Shown here: positions 1 through 8,016 of the stretch, piece by piece
Position numbering within the stretch: position 1 is the stretch's first letter
Layout: every line of letters begins with the position of its first letter
Source: CAYLLN01 sp036496265
GTDB lineage: Bacteria; Planctomycetota; Planctomycetia; Pirellulales; Pirellulaceae
Length of the DNA stretch: 37,921 nucleotides
Assembly: GCA_036496265.1 (NCBI GenBank)
Contig: DASXLL010000301.1
Coordinates: forward strand, 1 to 37,921
Direction of reading: 5' to 3'
Notes under the pieces: model-generated
What the model saw: only the letters and a program-made list of their open reading frames with translations
What the model was told of the DNA's origin: nothing
Database searches by the model: none
Position numbers and translations under genes: made by a program

Positions 1-132
1 GCCGTCGCCGGCCTCGGCGGCCACCTCGGCCGAAAATGCGATGGCGAACCCGGCTGGATCACTCTCTGGCGCGGCTTCGAAAAAATCCTACTCCTCGCCC
101 GGGGTGCAGATGCGCAATACAAATGTGGGTAA
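1..132 (+). CDS. IS4-family transposase, C-terminal fragment (cut by window edge)
   Basis: Frame 1 is open from the first base and ends at a TAA at 130-132, giving the last 43 residues of a protein. The peptide contains LGGHLGRKCDGEPGWITLW followed by RGFEKILLLARGADAQ. This is the usual end of IS4-type DDE transposases, where the GRK.DG.PGW..LWRG block closes the protein after the catalytic E helix. The catalytic residues lie left of the window, so it cannot be said whether the gene is complete. No terminal inverted repeat could be recognised downstream of the stop because the other end of the element is absent. The family call is from the motif alone. Confidence 0.7.
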   Translation, partial: AVAGLGGHLGRKCDGEPGWITLWRGFEKILLLARGADAQYKCG

Positions 133-490
133 TACTCAGGCTTTAGGGAAGTCGCCCACATCGATTTTTGTACTTTGGGGTGGTCTTCGCCGGACCGCTT
201 ATGCATGCAGGCGAGATTTTTTCCTAGACGTGTTTTGACGTAAGTGATTGACCTGACTGCAGTAACAGCATGATCGCGGCTGGCATATTATGTGTCGTAT
301 GCATAACCATTGCACGCGCCGGCAAGAGGAATTGCGAACAAGGAACTGATGCCAACCGGCCAAGCTATTATTATATACATAAGTTCACTATATGTCGAAC
401 TTGCGTTTCCCTCCCCCAACCGACACAATTTCTAACAGCCTTCCTCCCTCAAGCCTCAGGTCTCAAGCCTCAAGCCTTCCCCGCCCCGCC
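133..490. other. Gap between the IS4 transposase end and the DUF1501 gene
   Basis: No convincing gene is seen in these 358 bases. Short open frames start here but have no family resemblance. An AT-rich stretch lies at about 366-396 (tattattatatacataag), where a promoter could sit, though no clear -35/-10 pair stands out. The last 45 bases hold a heptanucleotide array, listed separately. The right end of the IS4 element should fall somewhere in the first part of this gap. Confidence 0.5.
448..475. repeat. Heptanucleotide tandem array (CTCAAGC type)
   Basis: Four 7-base units in tandem: CTCAAGC, CTCAGGT, CTCAAGC, CTCAAGC. A related but longer array occurs at 17530-17586. Both lie immediately upstream of a DUF1501/PSD1-type gene. 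The period of 7 is not a codon multiple and the stretch precedes the preferred start codon, so it is treated as intergenic. Confidence 0.75.
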
Positions 491-1855
491 ATGCTCACCA
501 TCTACGGCAGCAAAACCTACGGCGGCTTCTGCGACCGCGTCGCCCGCCGCGACTTCCTGAAAATCGGCGGCATGGCCCTCGGCGGCCTCGCGCTGCCCGA
601 TGTGCTCCGCCTCGAAGCGGCTCAAGGCGGCAAATCACACAAAGCGATCATCAATGTCTTCCTCCCCGGCGGCCCGCCCCACATCGACATGTGGGACATG
701 AAGCCCGACGCTCCCATCGAAATCCGCGGCGAATACGACCCGATCAAAACCAACGTCCCCGGCCTCGAAATCTGCGAGCTCTTCCCCAAGCTCGCCGCGA
801 TGGCCGACAAATTCACGCTCATTCGCTCCCTCTGCGACAGCGACGGCGACCACACGGCTTACCAGTGCATGACCGGCCGCAAAAAGAACGAGCAGCCCCC
901 GCCCGGCGGCTGGCCCGCCATGGGAGCCTGGTCGAGCAAGCTCCAAGGCAGCGTAAACCCGGCGGTCCCCTCGCATGTCACGCTGATGTACAAGTGCGGC
1001 CACCGCCAATGGGGTGACGCGGGCGACGGCGGCTTTCTCGGCATGGCCCACGCGCCCTTCCAACTTGTCGGCGGCAAAGACTCCGGCCTCAAATCCGACA
1101 ACATGGTCCTGCAAGACGTCACGCTCGACCGCCTCGGCGACCGCGAGACTCTCCGCACGAGCCTCGACAAATTCCGCCGTCAGACCGACAAGAGCGGCGC
1201 GATGGATGGCCTCGACGAGTTCGCCAAAAAAGCGATGGGTATTTTGTCCTCATCGCAACTCGCCGACGCGCTCGATCTGACCAAAGAAGACCCGAAAGTG
1301 CTCGGCAAATACGGCGTCGATGATCCCGAATTTGAGCGCGACGGCGCCCCGCGCATGGTCCGCAATTTCTGCATCGCCCGCCGCCTCGTCGAAGCCGGCG
1401 CTCGCGTCGTCTCCATGAATTTCATCCGCTGGGACTGGCACGGTCCCGACGGCATGAACTTCGTCAACTCCAAACGCGACTTCCCGCTCCTCGACGTCGG
1501 CCTCTCATCGCTGCTCACCGATCTCCATGACCGCGGCCTCGATAAAGACGTCTCCGTTGTCGTCTGGGGCGAATTCGGCCGCACGCCGCGCCTCAACAAG
1601 CACAACAGCCGCGATCACTGGCCGCAAGCCAACTGCGCCCTCGTCGCCGGCGGCGGCATGAAAACCGGCCAGGTCATCGGCTCCACCAACAAACACGCCG
1701 AGCATCCCGTCGATCGCCCCATCCAATTCCAAGAAATCTTCGCCACGCTCTACGCCAAAGCCGGCCTCGACCTCAACACCCGCCAATTCGACCTCCGTGG
1801 CCGCCCCCAATACCTCATCGACCCCGGCATCCAACCCATCCGCGAATTGATATAG
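491..1855 (+). CDS. DUF1501 family protein, Tat-exported
   Basis: 454 residues. The first residues carry a twin-arginine signal (R19-R20 in ARRDFLKIGG, then a small-residue hydrophobic stretch GMALGGLALP), so export by Tat is expected. The body has the DUF1501 hallmarks, a family related to the sulfatase/alkaline phosphatase fold: FLPGGPPHIDMWD near the start, GDHTAYQCMTGR, and in the second half WHGPDGMNF, VVVWGEFGRTP and the late RDHWP. The ATG at 491 is preferred over an in-frame start at 392 because the extra 33 residues would be encoded largely by the heptanucleotide array. DUF1501 genes usually sit beside a PSD1 (DUF1549/DUF1553) gene. None is adjacent here, and the upstream neighbour is a transposase remnant, so this is an orphan copy. 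Substrate unknown. Confidence 0.9.
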   Translation: MLTIYGSKTYGGFCDRVARRDFLKIGGMALGGLALPDVLRLEAAQGGKSHKAIINVFLPGGPPHIDMWDMKPDAPIEIRGEYDPIKTNVPGLEICELFPKLAAMADKFTLIRSLCDSDGDHTAYQCMTGRKKNEQPPPGGWPAMGAWSSKLQGSVNPAVPSHVTLMYKCGHRQWGDAGDGGFLGMAHAPFQLVGGKDSGLKSDNMVLQDVTLDRLGDRETLRTSLDKFRRQTDKSGAMDGLDEFAKKAMGILSSSQLADALDLTKEDPKVLGKYGVDDPEFERDGAPRMVRNFCIARRLVEAGARVVSMNFIRWDWHGPDGMNFVNSKRDFPLLDVGLSSLLTDLHDRGLDKDVSVVVWGEFGRTPRLNKHNSRDHWPQANCALVAGGGMKTGQVIGSTNKHAEHPVDRPIQFQEIFATLYAKAGLDLNTRQFDLRGRPQYLIDPGIQPIRELI

Positions 1856-1868
1856 CTTGTCTTTAGCC

Positions 1869-1890
1869 GGGACCAAACTTGGTCCCGGAG
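1869..1890. repeat. Palindromic element, CCGGGACC hairpin
   Basis: CCGGGACC and GGTCCCGG form an 8-bp perfect stem around AAACTT (10 bp if the A/T pairs are counted). It starts 13 bases after the DUF1501 stop. The CGGGACC core recurs in the hairpin at 10261-10281, suggesting a dispersed REP-like family. It could also act as a transcript end, but no T-run follows. Confidence 0.6.
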
Positions 1891-1920
1891 AAGTGCCAGT
1901 TGCATTGGGGACACTGTAGG

Positions 1921-1940
1921 GAACGCCCTCTGTGGCGTTC
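1921..1940. repeat. Palindromic element, GAACGCC hairpin
   Basis: GAACGCC and GGCGTTC form a 7-bp perfect stem around a six-base loop. It lies between the convergent ends of the DUF1501 gene and the shortened HigA-like gene, directly beyond the point where the antitoxin reading frame stops. Confidence 0.55.
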
Positions 1941-1963
1941 GATGAGGATGCAAGGAGGTGTCG

Positions 1964-2191
1964 TCATTCGGCAATTTCCGGAACCCGCTCATCCTCATAT
2001 TTCTTCACGAGAACACCCACCAGTTCCATCAGTGAAGCCAGTGGATGCGATTCATCCTCGCCAACTTCGTCGATCAACTGATCGAGGATTGCGACGAGGT
2101 TTTGATATTCGCCCTCCGTGTGAGGAACGAAAACGATTGGAGACAAATCGGGCCACTTACCAGCGGCGAGCTGCACATCGGGACTCAGCAT
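1964..2191 (-). CDS. HigA-like antitoxin, short form lacking the HTH domain
   Basis: 75 residues from the ATG at 2191, which has a good ribosome site (GGAAGGAG, 5 bases from ATG) overlapping the toxin's last codons; a GTG at 2206 in the same frame is less well placed. The toxin TAA and this ATG are two bases apart, so translation is probably coupled. The block EYQNLVAILDQLIDEVGEDE followed by SHPLASLMELVGVLVKKYED matches the N-terminal segment of HigA antitoxins, which normally continues into an XRE-type helix-turn-helix of about 60 more residues. Here the frame stops right after ERVPEIAE, and no HTH is found in any frame beyond; palindromic repeats follow instead. Either a truncated antitoxin or a natural short form. 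Confidence 0.7.
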   Translation of the reverse strand: MLSPDVQLAAGKWPDLSPIVFVPHTEGEYQNLVAILDQLIDEVGEDESHPLASLMELVGVLVKKYEDERVPEIAE

Positions 2192-2193
2192 GA

Positions 2194-2481
2194 TTACTCC
2201 TTCCACCTGCCTTCATCATACTCGGCATGCGTTAATACGGCGCGAATATAGATTTTCCGCCGGTTGTAATGAACGGCCGCGACGAGCCGCACCTTGTTTC
2301 CGCCAATATTGAACACAGTCAATTTGCCGACTTGATCGGCTGAGGGAAAGGACTGCCGCAGTTCCGCGAACGACGAAAAATCGTGATCTTTTACCGACCG
2401 ATACCAATTCACGAGCGCGGATTTCACATCCGGATGCTCTGCGGCAAAGTCATTTAGGCGCTTTCGCGTAATCACATGCAT
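2194..2481 (-). CDS. higB: HigB-family type II toxin (mRNA interferase)
   Basis: 95 residues, the usual length. It opens with MHVITRKRLNDFAAEHPD and carries the HigB core: ALVNWYRSVKDHDFSSFAEL, then ADQVGKLTVFNIGGNKVRLV, then HYNRRKIYIRAVLTHAEYD. This is the RelE-superfamily fold that cleaves mRNA on the ribosome. The toxin-first gene order is typical of higBA, and the partner starts 2 bases after the stop. The fold appears intact, so any loss of function lies in the antitoxin rather than the toxin. Expression is presumably from the 2482-2584 gap; no operator was recognised. Confidence 0.88.
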   Translation of the reverse strand: MHVITRKRLNDFAAEHPDVKSALVNWYRSVKDHDFSSFAELRQSFPSADQVGKLTVFNIGGNKVRLVAAVHYNRRKIYIRAVLTHAEYDEGRWKE

Positions 2482-2584
2482 GGGCGTATGTTATTCAACC
2501 ACGCACCACGGCGATACTAACCTGAGCTACTCTACAATCCGTTAATTAGTCGGTTTGCCTCACCCATTATTTCAACGTGATCTA

Positions 2585-5071
2585 ATGCAAGACTTCGAGC
2601 GCCTCGGCGTCTTCTATCTCGGCCGCGACTACGATCTCGCGACTCGCAAACCGACCGACAACCTGCTCCTTTACGACGCCAAAGACCTGACGACGCACGC
2701 GGTCTGCGTCGGCATGACCGGCAGCGGCAAAACGGGCCTATGTCTGGCGCTGCTCGAAGAAGCTGGCATCGACAATATCCCCGCCATCATCATCGATCCC
2801 AAAGGCGACCTCTCGAACCTGCTGCTCACCTTTCCGCAGCTTCGCCCCGAAGATTTCGAGCCCTGGATCGACCCCGAAGAAGCCAAGCGCAAGAACCAAA
2901 CCGCCGCGCAATTCGCCACTGCGACCGCCGAGCAATGGAAAAAAGGCCTCGCCGATTGGGGTCAAGACGCGGCCCGCATCCAACGCTTCCGCGACGCCGT
3001 CGATCTCGCCATTTACACCCCCGGCTCCAGTGCCGGCCTGCCTCTCACCGTCCTCCGCTCCTTCAACGCGCCGCCGAAAACCACGCGCGATGACAACGAA
3101 GCCATGCGCGGCGCGGTCAGCGCAGCGGCCAGCGGCCTGCTCGGCCTCCTAGGCATCGAAGCCGACCCACTCAAGAGCCGCGAGCACATTCTCATCTCCA
3201 ATATCCTCGATCGAGCCTGGCGCGACGGCAAAAACCTCGACATGCCGGGCCTGATCCGCGCACTGCAAACTCCCGGCTTCGACAAAATCGGCGTCATCGA
3301 TCTCGAAAGCTTTTTCCCCGCCAAGGACCGCTTCGACCTCGCGATGCAGCTCAACAACCTGCTTGCCTCGCCCGGATTCTCCGCCTGGATGGAAGGCGAA
3401 CCGCTCGACGTCCAGCGCCTGCTTTACACGCCCGAAGGCAAGCCGCGACTCGCCATCCTCTCCATCGCCCATCTCTCCGACGCCGAGCGAATGTTCTTCG
3501 TTACCATTTTGCTCAACGAAGTCCTCGGCTGGATGCGCAGCCAAAGCGGCACCTCCAGCCTGCGGGCCCTCCTTTATATGGACGAAGTCTTCGGCTACTT
3601 CCCCCCGTCGAAGAACCCGCCCTCCAAAGGCCCGATGCTCACGTTGCTCAAGCAAGCTCGCGCCTTCGGCCTTGGCGTGGTTTTAGCCACGCAAAATCCG
3701 GTCGATCTCGACTACAAGGGCCTCTCCAACTGCGGCACCTGGTTTCTCGGCCGCCTGCAAACCGAGCGCGACAAGCTCCGCGTCCTCGACGGCCTCGAAG
3801 GCGCGTCCTCCGCCGCCGGAACAAGCTTCAACCGCGCCGAAATGGATCAAATGCTCTCCGGCCTCGGCAACCGCGTCTTCCTGATGAACAACGTTCACGA
3901 AGACCACCCCGTCGTCTTTCAATCGCGTTGGGCTTTATCATTCCTCCGCGGTCCGCTCACCCGCGAGCAAATCAGCAAGCTCATGGAAGACCGCAAAACA
4001 GTAACCCGAAGCGTTAGCGAGGGACCAAACACACTAACCCGAAGCGCGAGCGAGGGACCAAACATACTAACCCGAAGCGTTAGCGAGGGCGGTAAGCCTT
4101 CCACTGCGAGTGCCGATCGCCCCATTCTGCCTCCCGACGTCAAAGAGCAATTCGTTTCCCGCCGCGCAAATCTGCCAGCTGACGCAGGCCTCGTCTACCA
4201 TCCTGCCCTCCTCGGCCAGGCCAAGCTCCACTTCGCCCAAGCCACCACAGGCGTCGATTGCTGGCAGGATGTCTCATTGCTTTTGCCCATTGACGATTCC
4301 GTACCGAACGAAACATGGGGGAAGGCTGAGACTTCCGAAGATGCCGTCGAATTAGAAGCGCAACCCGAACCCGCCGCCAAATTCGCGGCTTTACCCGGCG
4401 AGCTTTCGCGACCCAAGCGCTACACCGAGCTATCGACCGCTTTGAAAGACCATTTGTATCGCAATCAAAGGCTGCAACTTTGGAAATGCGATTCGCTCAA
4501 ACAAACATCGAAAGCCGGCGAAAGCCAAGCCGACTTCCGCATTCGGCTGTCTCAGCAAGCCCGTGAAGCGCGCGACTTGGCAATTGAAGAGCTGCGTAAA
4601 AAATATGCGCCCAAATTGGCGGCATTACACGAACGAGCGCAAAAGGAAGAAATGAAATCGAAGAAGAAACAAGGTTGGGGGAAAATACTACCGGCAACCT
4701 TAACCAGCGGCGCCGCCTTGAGTCGCATTATTTCGAGTTTAATGCGTGGCAAGATGCGAGATGTCTTGAGTAGCGCAAACCAGCGAAATCTTGCAACCAT
4801 CATGCGACAAAGTGACATCGTCATGCGTGATCGCCTGGATGCCGGTAGCACCCGGGAGGGGTTCGAAGCGATTGCGCAACAGGCCACTGACATGGAAGAT
4901 GATTTGAAATCGCAAATGGAGAAGATTCAGGCCGACTTTTCTCCGGACAAACTCGCACTTACAGAATTGGTTGTCCAGCCCAAAAAATCAGAAATCAACG
5001 TCAGCGGCGTAACGCTCGCCTGGTTGCCTTACATTGCCACAGCAGACGGCAAGTCGCAGCCGGCATACTGA
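2585..5071 (+). CDS. HerA/VirB4-like P-loop ATPase with repeat-derived linker
   Basis: 828 residues from the ATG at 2585; a TTG at 2555 in frame is possible. Residues 43-50 are Walker A (GMTGSGKT), followed by IIIDPKGDLSNLL, which is typical of HerA/TraG-like DNA-pumping or tethering ATPases. Walker B is at about 328-334 (ALLYMDE, D333/E334), followed by LLKQARAFGLGVVLATQNP, a sensor-type segment of this superfamily. Residues about 473-502 are three copies of TRS(V/A)SEG spaced 11 residues, encoded by tandem palindromic-repeat units (see 4003-4089). They separate the ATPase core from a C-terminal region of about 330 residues with charged, coiled-coil-like helices (for example REARDLAIEELRKKYAPKLA) and visibly lower GC. 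Function beyond ATP-driven motor is not known. Confidence 0.85.
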   Translation: MQDFERLGVFYLGRDYDLATRKPTDNLLLYDAKDLTTHAVCVGMTGSGKTGLCLALLEEAGIDNIPAIIIDPKGDLSNLLLTFPQLRPEDFEPWIDPEEAKRKNQTAAQFATATAEQWKKGLADWGQDAARIQRFRDAVDLAIYTPGSSAGLPLTVLRSFNAPPKTTRDDNEAMRGAVSAAASGLLGLLGIEADPLKSREHILISNILDRAWRDGKNLDMPGLIRALQTPGFDKIGVIDLESFFPAKDRFDLAMQLNNLLASPGFSAWMEGEPLDVQRLLYTPEGKPRLAILSIAHLSDAERMFFVTILLNEVLGWMRSQSGTSSLRALLYMDEVFGYFPPSKNPPSKGPMLTLLKQARAFGLGVVLATQNPVDLDYKGLSNCGTWFLGRLQTERDKLRVLDGLEGASSAAGTSFNRAEMDQMLSGLGNRVFLMNNVHEDHPVVFQSRWALSFLRGPLTREQISKLMEDRKTVTRSVSEGPNTLTRSASEGPNILTRSVSEGGKPSTASADRPILPPDVKEQFVSRRANLPADAGLVYHPALLGQAKLHFAQATTGVDCWQDVSLLLPIDDSVPNETWGKAETSEDAVELEAQPEPAAKFAALPGELSRPKRYTELSTALKDHLYRNQRLQLWKCDSLKQTSKAGESQADFRIRLSQQAREARDLAIEELRKKYAPKLAALHERAQKEEMKSKKKQGWGKILPATLTSGAALSRIISSLMRGKMRDVLSSANQRNLATIMRQSDIVMRDRLDAGSTREGFEAIAQQATDMEDDLKSQMEKIQADFSPDKLALTELVVQPKKSEINVSGVTLAWLPYIATADGKSQPAY
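4003..4089 (+). repeat. Three tandem AACCCGAAGCG-GAGGG repeats inside a coding region
   Basis: Units at 4003-4023, 4036-4056 and 4069-4089, each beginning AACCCGAAGCG and ending AGCGAGGG, spaced exactly 33 bases. The same unit occurs as a long inverted pair at 11024-11086. Because the spacing is a multiple of three, the insert keeps the ATPase frame open and is read as TRSVSEG, TRSASEG, TRSVSEG. Confidence 0.9.
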
Positions 5072-5082
5072 ACTGAGCTGAA

Positions 5083-6324
5083 TCAACCCCGCGCCGTCGG
5101 CTCTTCGCCCACCGTCGTCAGCATCGGCGATTCCTGAGCCAGGGCATCCATCATGCCTTGCAGCGACTGTTGAATCTGCACCATCAGCGGATCGACGGCA
5201 GCGCGGCGGTCGCGTTCGGGTGTGACGACAATTGGCTCACCGACATCCAGCACGACTTTGAGCTGCCCATGCAAGCGCGCTTTGTCCGTTATGTCCTCCT
5301 CGAATTTTTCGACAATTTCCAAAACACGATCAACGGTCGGATGCACGAGGTATCCCGGTGGATACGTCGCCAACTGTTGAGCCAAATAAATATCAGCCAA
5401 TTGCTGCCACCGCCGCGCTCGCTCGGTCGCATCGACGCGCCCCCCAACCATATCCGGCAGCATCCGCGCCCGCAGGTTACGAACCCGCGGCACAGCCGGG
5501 CCAGTTTGAACCCGCCCAAACCATTCCGTTTCCAGCGGACCTAGCAACCGGTCGATCAGCCGCCCCAGCCGCGCGGCAAACGTACCCTCCTGCGGCTGAC
5601 CGAAATACTCGATCTCCTTCAAGCTCAATAGTCCCGACCCCACCTTCAGCATCCGTTCCAAAAGCGGCAAACTCCGCTGCGGCTGCCACGTCAGTCTGTG
5701 TTCAATATCCGTCAGCACATCGTCACACACACTGCGAATATCGCCACCAAAAAAATACTTCACTGCCACCGGATGAACCACGACTCTACCCGGCGGCGAT
5801 TGCTTCGATCGCTTTTTCGCCGCCGCCCGCGCGATGAACGCCACGCCATCGAGTAACGCATGCAAATGGTCCGCTGTCCGGCTCGTCGCCCCTTCCGGAA
5901 AGATGATCAAGGGCCGCTTCGCTTCTGTGAGCACCTCGATTGCCGTATTGATTGCCTGCCGATCGACACCTTCGCGATTGACGCTGAACCCGCCCAACGC
6001 GCGAATCGCCCAGCCATAGATCCGGCTATGCTGAAACAAATGCCAGCTTGCCATCACGTGAAAGTGGCACGGCGTCTCGACCGTCAACCAACCCATTGCC
6101 AGCGGATCGGCCGTCCGTGGATGATTCGGCGTGACCAGAATCGCATCGCCAGCCGCGATCGAAGCCCGCAATCTCTCCACATGCCGCACCTCATGCGCGA
6201 CGACGCCTTCATTCTTTCGCAAGTAATAATCGTGAATCCGAATCCCGCGAAAAAACGCCGGCCAAAACGTACCGCGGTACGGCGGCAAAAACTGATAAGG
6301 CTTCTCAACGATAATCTTCTGCAT
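5083..6324 (-). CDS. PlsC-type 1-acylglycerol-3-phosphate acyltransferase-like protein
   Basis: 413 residues from the ATG at 6324. A longer open frame reaches 6513, but it overlaps the upstream gene and its extra residues look like antisense of that gene. Acyltransferase motifs are in order: NHPRTADP with H68 and D73 (the HX4D catalytic pair), GGFSVNREGVD at 111-121 (motif II) and FPEGATSR at 142-149 (motif III, phosphate binding). The family transfers acyl chains to lysophospholipid or related acceptors at the inner membrane. The C-terminal 200 residues have no motif I recognise and make this longer than plain PlsC (about 240 residues). The ClpP-like gene ends 56 bases upstream on the same strand, so the two are probably cotranscribed. 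Acceptor substrate is not predictable. Confidence 0.85.
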   Translation of the reverse strand: MQKIIVEKPYQFLPPYRGTFWPAFFRGIRIHDYYLRKNEGVVAHEVRHVERLRASIAAGDAILVTPNHPRTADPLAMGWLTVETPCHFHVMASWHLFQHSRIYGWAIRALGGFSVNREGVDRQAINTAIEVLTEAKRPLIIFPEGATSRTADHLHALLDGVAFIARAAAKKRSKQSPPGRVVVHPVAVKYFFGGDIRSVCDDVLTDIEHRLTWQPQRSLPLLERMLKVGSGLLSLKEIEYFGQPQEGTFAARLGRLIDRLLGPLETEWFGRVQTGPAVPRVRNLRARMLPDMVGGRVDATERARRWQQLADIYLAQQLATYPPGYLVHPTVDRVLEIVEKFEEDITDKARLHGQLKVVLDVGEPIVVTPERDRRAAVDPLMVQIQQSLQGMMDALAQESPMLTTVGEEPTARG

Positions 6325-6380
6325 GGCGACCCAATCGTACCGACAACCAGTCTGCTTGTCGCCGCGAACTTCGCCGCCGA

Positions 6381-7028
6381 TTACTTCCTCTTCCGCTTGC
6401 CACCCGGCTGCGGCCGCGGCGGTCCGATCATCTGCGGCACCAGGTCCACCAATTCCGCGAGCCCCGCCGCCGCCAACTCGTGGCCGGAAACATATCGCCC
6501 CGGCTTCATCCAAGCGGCCAACTTGTCAGCCGGCATGCCGAGCAGCCGAGCCAACACCCCGTCCATGTCCTGCTCCAGATGCGCAAAATGCCGCGCCCAT
6601 TCCGCCGCTTCGTCGATGGCCACATGCTCGCCGCTCTCCCACTTCAGCGGATGAAACAGCAGCACGCTATGAGCCGTAACAATCCGCCGCTTGCACGCCG
6701 CCAGCGGCCAGATCGCCGCCGACGAGCATTCCCCAAGCACGACGCCCGTCACATTCATCCCGCGAAGAACGATCAACGACGCCAGCGACAACGCCGCGTA
6801 GGCACTGCCCCCCGGGGAATTGAAATACAGCGTGCATTCGCCGCCAGGCGACACGGACAGGAGTTTTTCGCAGATATCGCTCTCGTGCTCCGACAGGTCG
6901 CCGCAAATGGCAATTTCCAGAGGGGCTTCGCGGTCGTCGTCTTGTTTCACGTCTGGTTTCAAAGTCGGCATGGGATAGTCGAGTTCAATCGTGGGAAATA
7001 CGGGCGTAGCGATGATATTGTCGGGCAT
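6381..7028 (-). CDS. ClpP/crotonase-fold protease-like protein, altered catalytic triad
   Basis: 215 residues from the ATG at 7028. YFNSPGGSAYAALSLASLI (68-86) is the ClpP oxyanion-hole segment. S103 in GECSSAAIWPLAA sits at the catalytic serine and H126 in LLFHP at the catalytic histidine. The third residue is different: the ClpP segment ERDRF(L/M)SA aligns with KPGRYVSG, so the aspartate position is G177. The tail ends in a basic GGKRKRK. It may be a weak or divergent protease, or a structural paralogue such as cyanobacterial ClpR. It heads a leftward pair with the acyltransferase and diverges from the GYF-domain gene at 7191. No signal peptide is evident, so cytoplasmic. Confidence 0.8.
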   Translation of the reverse strand: MPDNIIATPVFPTIELDYPMPTLKPDVKQDDDREAPLEIAICGDLSEHESDICEKLLSVSPGGECTLYFNSPGGSAYAALSLASLIVLRGMNVTGVVLGECSSAAIWPLAACKRRIVTAHSVLLFHPLKWESGEHVAIDEAAEWARHFAHLEQDMDGVLARLLGMPADKLAAWMKPGRYVSGHELAAAGLAELVDLVPQMIGPPRPQPGGKRKRK

Positions 7029-7092
7029 GGCTTGGCAAATTCCCGGCCGCCAGGAAATTTTTGGGCGGTAATCGAATAGGACTGAGTGTGTG

Positions 7093-7098
7093 TATAAT
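7093..7098 (+). promoter_or_regulatory. Possible -10 element for the zinc-ribbon/GYF gene
   Basis: A consensus TATAAT lies about 90 bases before the ATG at 7191 in the divergent intergenic space. No good -35 hexamer is found 16-18 bases upstream (aatcga), so the call rests on the -10 alone. Confidence 0.35.
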
Positions 7099-7190
7099 AG
7101 GCCAACCGGGACGACTGAGGATGGGGTACGCCCGTTGCCTGCCCGCTGGGCGGGGATCATTCGCGATAGCTTGGTTCAATTCAACCAGCG

Positions 7191-7907
7191 ATGGGCATCA
7201 AGTTTCACTGCCCCAACGGGCACAAGCTGAACGTCAAGGCTTTTTTGGCCGGCAAGAAGGGCATTTGCCCCAAATGCGGGACCAAGATGCTCATTCCCAC
7301 TGTCAGCGAGGCGGGCCTTGCTGATAGTGAGAGCGATAGCGACTTGGAAGTGACCGACCCCTCGCAAGCGGTCAAAAGCAATGGCTCCGGCGCCATCGCA
7401 GCGGCTAGCAGCGCGGCCGCCGGTTCCGTCGCGGCTGCTCCTTCTGCTCCCGCGGTCTCCGCAGCTCCCGCAACTGCGGCAGCATCGGGCGCGAACGATC
7501 CGATCGCCGAAGCGCCGGCCGCAATCTGGTATGTTCGTCCACCAAGTGGCGGGCAATATGGACCCGCCCGCGGCGACATCATGCGGAAATGGATCTCCGA
7601 GGGCCGAGTCAGCAGCGATTCGCTCGTCTGGCGCGAAGGCTGGACCGATTGGCAGAACGCCGGCAGGCTCTTTCCGACGCTGAACGAATCGGGATCGAAT
7701 GCCGCGGCACAACCCGCCGTCTCCGCCGTATCGACAACCGTTCCGCTGTCCGCCAAGGCAAGCCAGCGCGCCGTCTCGCGTTACGAAACAAGAAAACATG
7801 ATTCCAACACGATGGCCGTCGCCATTTTGGTCGGACTCGGCATTCTGTGCCTGATTTTGATTGGCATTCTGGTTTTCGTCGTCGTGCGGATGAATCGGGT
7901 CGCCTAA
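7191..7907 (+). CDS. Zinc-ribbon, GYF_2-domain membrane protein
   Basis: 238 residues. The N-terminus is a small zinc ribbon (C7, H11, C26, C29 in CPNGHKL...CPKCG), common at the front of planctomycete membrane and kinase-like proteins. An Ala/Pro/Ser-rich linker of about 60 residues follows. Residues about 107-160 form a GYF_2-type domain (IWYVRPPSGGQYGPARG, then WISEGRVSSDSLVWREGWTDW), thought to bind short peptides. Near the C-terminus one strong transmembrane helix (AVAILVGLGILCLILIGILVFVVV) leaves only a few residues beyond it, so the soluble domains are probably cytoplasmic and tail-anchored. Partner unknown. The gene diverges from the ClpP-like operon. Confidence 0.85.
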   Translation: MGIKFHCPNGHKLNVKAFLAGKKGICPKCGTKMLIPTVSEAGLADSESDSDLEVTDPSQAVKSNGSGAIAAASSAAAGSVAAAPSAPAVSAAPATAAASGANDPIAEAPAAIWYVRPPSGGQYGPARGDIMRKWISEGRVSSDSLVWREGWTDWQNAGRLFPTLNESGSNAAAQPAVSAVSTTVPLSAKASQRAVSRYETRKHDSNTMAVAILVGLGILCLILIGILVFVVVRMNRVA

Positions 7908-8016
7908 TCGCCAGCAGCCGGCCGACGCCTTGGATTGAACGCCCCAGCATCTAGAATACGGCTGGCTTCTCAGCCGAGATTGTTATCGCCTATCAACCTC
8001 CAACCCGGAGTTCGCC

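Noticed and set aside
392..490. In-frame N-terminal extension of the first DUF1501 protein
   Set aside because: It would be translated mainly from the heptanucleotide array, and the twin-arginine signal works better from the ATG at 491.
6325..6513. Upstream extension of the acyltransferase
   Set aside because: The extra residues overlap the same-strand ClpP-like gene in another frame and look like shadow sequence; family similarity starts at MQKIIVEKPYQ.
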